Part shown: one piece after another, positions 61,773 through 64,000 of the stretch | Numbering within the stretch: position 1 is the first letter of the stretch | Layout: the number at the start of each line of letters is the position of its first letter | From: Variovorax ginsengisoli | GTDB lineage: Bacteria > Pseudomonadota > Gammaproteobacteria > Burkholderiales > Burkholderiaceae_C | Length of the DNA: 64,000 bases | Assembly: GCF_030486595.1 (NCBI RefSeq) | Contig: NZ_JAUJZH010000033.1 | Span: forward strand, 1 to 64,000 | Reading direction: 5' to 3' | Made by a program: the position numbers and the translations under genes | Notes under the pieces: generated by a model | Databases searched by the model: none | What the model was told of the DNA's origin: nothing | The model's input: only the letters and a program-made list of their open reading frames with translations

Positions 61773-64000
61773 CTACGCCGCCATCGGGACAGGCAAGGCA
61801 ACGGAACGTCGCATGAGCACCGGCACCGACTTGGAGGTCGGCGTGCCCGAAACATCGGCCACGCTGTCCAGCGGTACCAGGGGATTTGTCTCCGGGTAGT
61901 AGGCGGCGATGCACCCGCGCGGGATGTCGTACTCGACCAGCAGGAAGCGGTCGGCGCGTCGCTCGATGCCGTCTTCCCAGACGCTGAACAGGTCGACCCA
62001 TTCGCCGGCTGCGAAGCCCAGCACCTTCAGGTCTTCGCGATGGACGAACACCACGCGGCGCTGTCCGAACACGCCGCGGTAGCGGTCGTTCAGGCCGTAC
62101 ACTGTCGTGTTGTATTGATCGTGCGAGCGCGTGGTCATCAGCACCATCAACTGCTCGCCGTACTTGCGTCGTGCGCGGTGCAGGGGCGTGTCGGACTCGA
62201 TGGTGCTGACCACGAACTGGGCCTTCCTCGTCTCTGTCTCCCAGACGCGCTCGCGTGAAGCCACGCCGAAATGGAAGCCACCAGGAGTCGAGACGCGGGC
62301 GTTGTAGTTCTCAAAGCCTTCCACACTCAGCGCGATGGCGTCGCGGATGCACGCATAGTCGCGCGATAGTGCGAGCCAGTCGACCGGCCGAGCGCCGAGC
62401 GTGGCGTGGGCGATACCGGCCACGATGGCCGTCTCGGATCGCAGGTGCTCCGACGCCGGCTTGTTGATGCCGTAGGAGATGTGGACCATGCACACCGAGT
62501 CTTCCACCGTCACGCCCTGGGCAACCCCGTCCTGCACGTCGATCTCGGTGCGCCCGAGCACGGGGAGAATGAGCGCCTCGCGCCCATGCACCAGGTGGCT
62601 GCGGTTGAGCTTGGTCGCAAGGTGCACCGTGAGGTCGCAGTTGCGCAGGCCCTCCCAGGTGCGCTCCGTATCCGGCGTGGCCATCGCAAAATTGCCGCCC
62701 AGTGCGAGGAACACGCTGATGCGGCCGTCACGCATGGCGCCGATGGTTTCCACCACGTCGAAGCCATGCCGGCGCGGCGGCTCGAAGGCGAAGGCATTTG
62801 CCAATCTGTCGAGGAAGGCCTTGGACGGCTGGTTCTCGATGCCCACCGTGCGGTTCCCTTGCACATTCGAATGACCGCGCACCGGCAGAAGACCCGCACC
62901 GGGCCGCCCGATGTTGCCGCGCATCATCATGAGGTTCGACAGCATCTGGATCGTGGGCACCGAGTTCTTGTGCTGGGTCAGGCCCATGCCCCACGTCGAG
63001 ATCACGGCCTTGCCACGGATGTAGATCTCGGCCAGGTGCTCGATTTCCTCCCTGGCCACACCGGACTCGGCGACGAGCTCGTCCCAGGGCTGGCGACGCA
63101 GGTCTTCAGCGAAAGCTTCGAAGCCGCTGCAGTGCTCGGCGATGAAGTCCGCATCGAGAACGCGCGGCGCGCCTTCGAGCAATGCGATGTCATCGCGTTC
63201 GAGCACGCGCTTGGCAACGCCCTTTAGCAGGGCCTGGTCGCCGCCGAGCTTCGGGCGCACGAAGACCGAGGCGATCCTAGTGCTGCCCATGGTCATCATC
63301 TCGATGGGGCTCTGCGGGTTGGTGAAGCGTTCCAGCCCGCGCTCGCGCAACGGATTGATGGCCACGATGGTCACGCCGCGCCTGGCGCATTCGCGTAACT
63401 CGCCGAGCATGCGCGGATGGTTCGTCGCGGGGTTCTGGCCGAACAGGAAAAGGGTGTCGCAGCGCTCCATGTCGTCCAGCGTGACTGTCGCCTTGCCGAC
63501 ACCCACGGTACCGGGAAGGCCCCGGCTGGTGGACTCATGGCACATGTTCGAGCAGTCGGGGAAGTTGTTGGTGCCATAGACGCGTACGAACAACTGGTAC
63601 AGGAAGGCGGCTTCGTTGCTGGCCCGACCTGAGGTATAGAACGCAGCCTCGTCGGGGCTCGCCAGCCTTTTCAGGTGCTGGGCTACAAGTTCATAGGCGG
63701 CGGACCATGCGATGGGCTTGTAGGTGTCCGTGGCCGGGTCGTACGCCATCGGTTCGGTCAGGCGACCGTGTTCCTCCAGTTCGTAGTCAGATTCCTCGAG
63801 CAGGCTCGTCACCGTGTGCTCGGCGAAGAAGTCGGGCGTCACCCGCTTGCTGGTGGCCTCGACCGCGACGGCCTTGACGCCGTTCTCGCAGAACTCGAAG
63901 GTCGACGCATGCTCGCGGTCGGGCCATGCACAGCCAGGGCAATCGAAGCCATCGCGCTGGTTCTGCTTGAAAAGTGTCTTGTAGTTCTCGCCGGGAACGC
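61773..64000 (-). CDS. FdhF/YdeP-type formate dehydrogenase-like molybdoenzyme (C-terminal part; N-terminus outside window)
   Basis: The frame continues through the window edge; 5' of a GTG read as Met it encodes FKQNQRDGFDCPGCAWPDRE, the start region of YdeP/FdhF-like oxidoreductase alpha subunits. The bis-MGD enzyme core is seen in EAAFYTSGRASNEAAFLYQL, SNMCHESTSRGLPGTVGVGK and LMMMRGNIGRPGAGLLPVRG, and the C-terminal molydopterin-dinucleotide domain in TTRSHDQYNTTVYGLNDRYR. YdeP proteins lack typical Fe-S domains of other formate dehydrogenases and are linked to acid resistance or formate handling; the substrate is not certain. It needs FdhD, encoded directly downstream. Confidence 0.93.
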   Translation of the reverse strand, partial: VPGENYKTLFKQNQRDGFDCPGCAWPDREHASTFEFCENGVKAVAVEATSKRVTPDFFAEHTVTSLLEESDYELEEHGRLTEPMAYDPATDTYKPIAWSAAYELVAQHLKRLASPDEAAFYTSGRASNEAAFLYQLFVRVYGTNNFPDCSNMCHESTSRGLPGTVGVGKATVTLDDMERCDTLFLFGQNPATNHPRMLGELRECARRGVTIVAINPLRERGLERFTNPQSPIEMMTMGSTRIASVFVRPKLGGDQALLKGVAKRVLERDDIALLEGAPRVLDADFIAEHCSGFEAFAEDLRRQPWDELVAESGVAREEIEHLAEIYIRGKAVISTWGMGLTQHKNSVPTIQMLSNLMMMRGNIGRPGAGLLPVRGHSNVQGNRTVGIENQPSKAFLDRLANAFAFEPPRRHGFDVVETIGAMRDGRISVFLALGGNFAMATPDTERTWEGLRNCDLTVHLATKLNRSHLVHGREALILPVLGRTEIDVQDGVAQGVTVEDSVCMVHISYGINKPASEHLRSETAIVAGIAHATLGARPVDWLALSRDYACIRDAIALSVEGFENYNARVSTPGGFHFGVASRERVWETETRKAQFVVSTIESDTPLHRARRKYGEQLMVLMTTRSHDQYNTTVYGLNDRYRGVFGQRRVVFVHREDLKVLGFAAGEWVDLFSVWEDGIERRADRFLLVEYDIPRGCIAAYYPETNPLVPLDSVADVSGTPTSKSVPVLMRRSVALPVPMAA

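Overview
The window is GC-rich DNA from a betaproteobacterium, most likely a Burkholderiales/Comamonadaceae soil bacterium of Variovorax or Acidovorax type. This is inferred from four orphan Bug-type (TctC-like) solute-binding proteins, an etfBA operon followed by an acyl-CoA dehydrogenase start, a DUF4148 protein, many LysR/AraC regulators and an unusual density of acyl-CoA, SDR and monooxygenase genes. No rRNA, tRNA or CRISPR array was recognised.

Layout. 1-2365: the truncated end of an IS5-family element abuts etfBA, and a frameshifted acyl-CoA dehydrogenase stub follows. 2379-7610: an AraC regulator faces a catabolic operon of two TauD/TfdA-like dioxygenases, a Bug receptor and an SDR. 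7650-15632: a decayed AraC gene, a GlxA-type regulator, an acyl-CoA dehydrogenase plus flavodoxin-fold reductase, then a Bug receptor, AMP-forming CoA ligase and YeiH-type exporter. 15852-24154: accessory genes, including a lipoprotein, an HxlR/SnoaL-SDR pair, DUF3606, a PD-(D/E)XK nuclease-like protein and a LysR/SDR/NTF2-like module with two matching palindromes.

24176-39794 is the most distinctive part: a divergent catabolic island. The minus arm encodes a crotonase, NDP-forming acyl-CoA synthetase, two paired acyl-CoA dehydrogenase subunits, two SDRs and a carboxymuconolactone-decarboxylase-like protein. The plus arm encodes an SMP-30 lactonase, two near-identical flavin-dependent monooxygenases flanking a Bug receptor, an SDR, a VOC protein and a flavin reductase fused to a GntR-type FCD sensor domain. 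LysR lies inside. The inferred logic is: import or capture the substrate, oxygenate it with reduced flavin, hydrolyse a lactone, activate to CoA, and beta-oxidise.

39827-43707: GNAT, thioesterase, an MFS exporter whose start is frameshifted, MarR, and an 800-bp gene-free zone with transposon-end-like repeats. 43708-56434: signalling and stress genes (OmpR-type regulator, hydrolase, RND efflux operon, DUF4148, Dps, receiver protein, hybrid kinase), several of which share an interrupted palindrome TTWCA-TC-TGWAA. 56476-64000: a GH128-like lipoprotein, a di-haem oxidoreductase, a winged-helix regulator, fdhD and a partial FdhF/YdeP-type molybdoenzyme.
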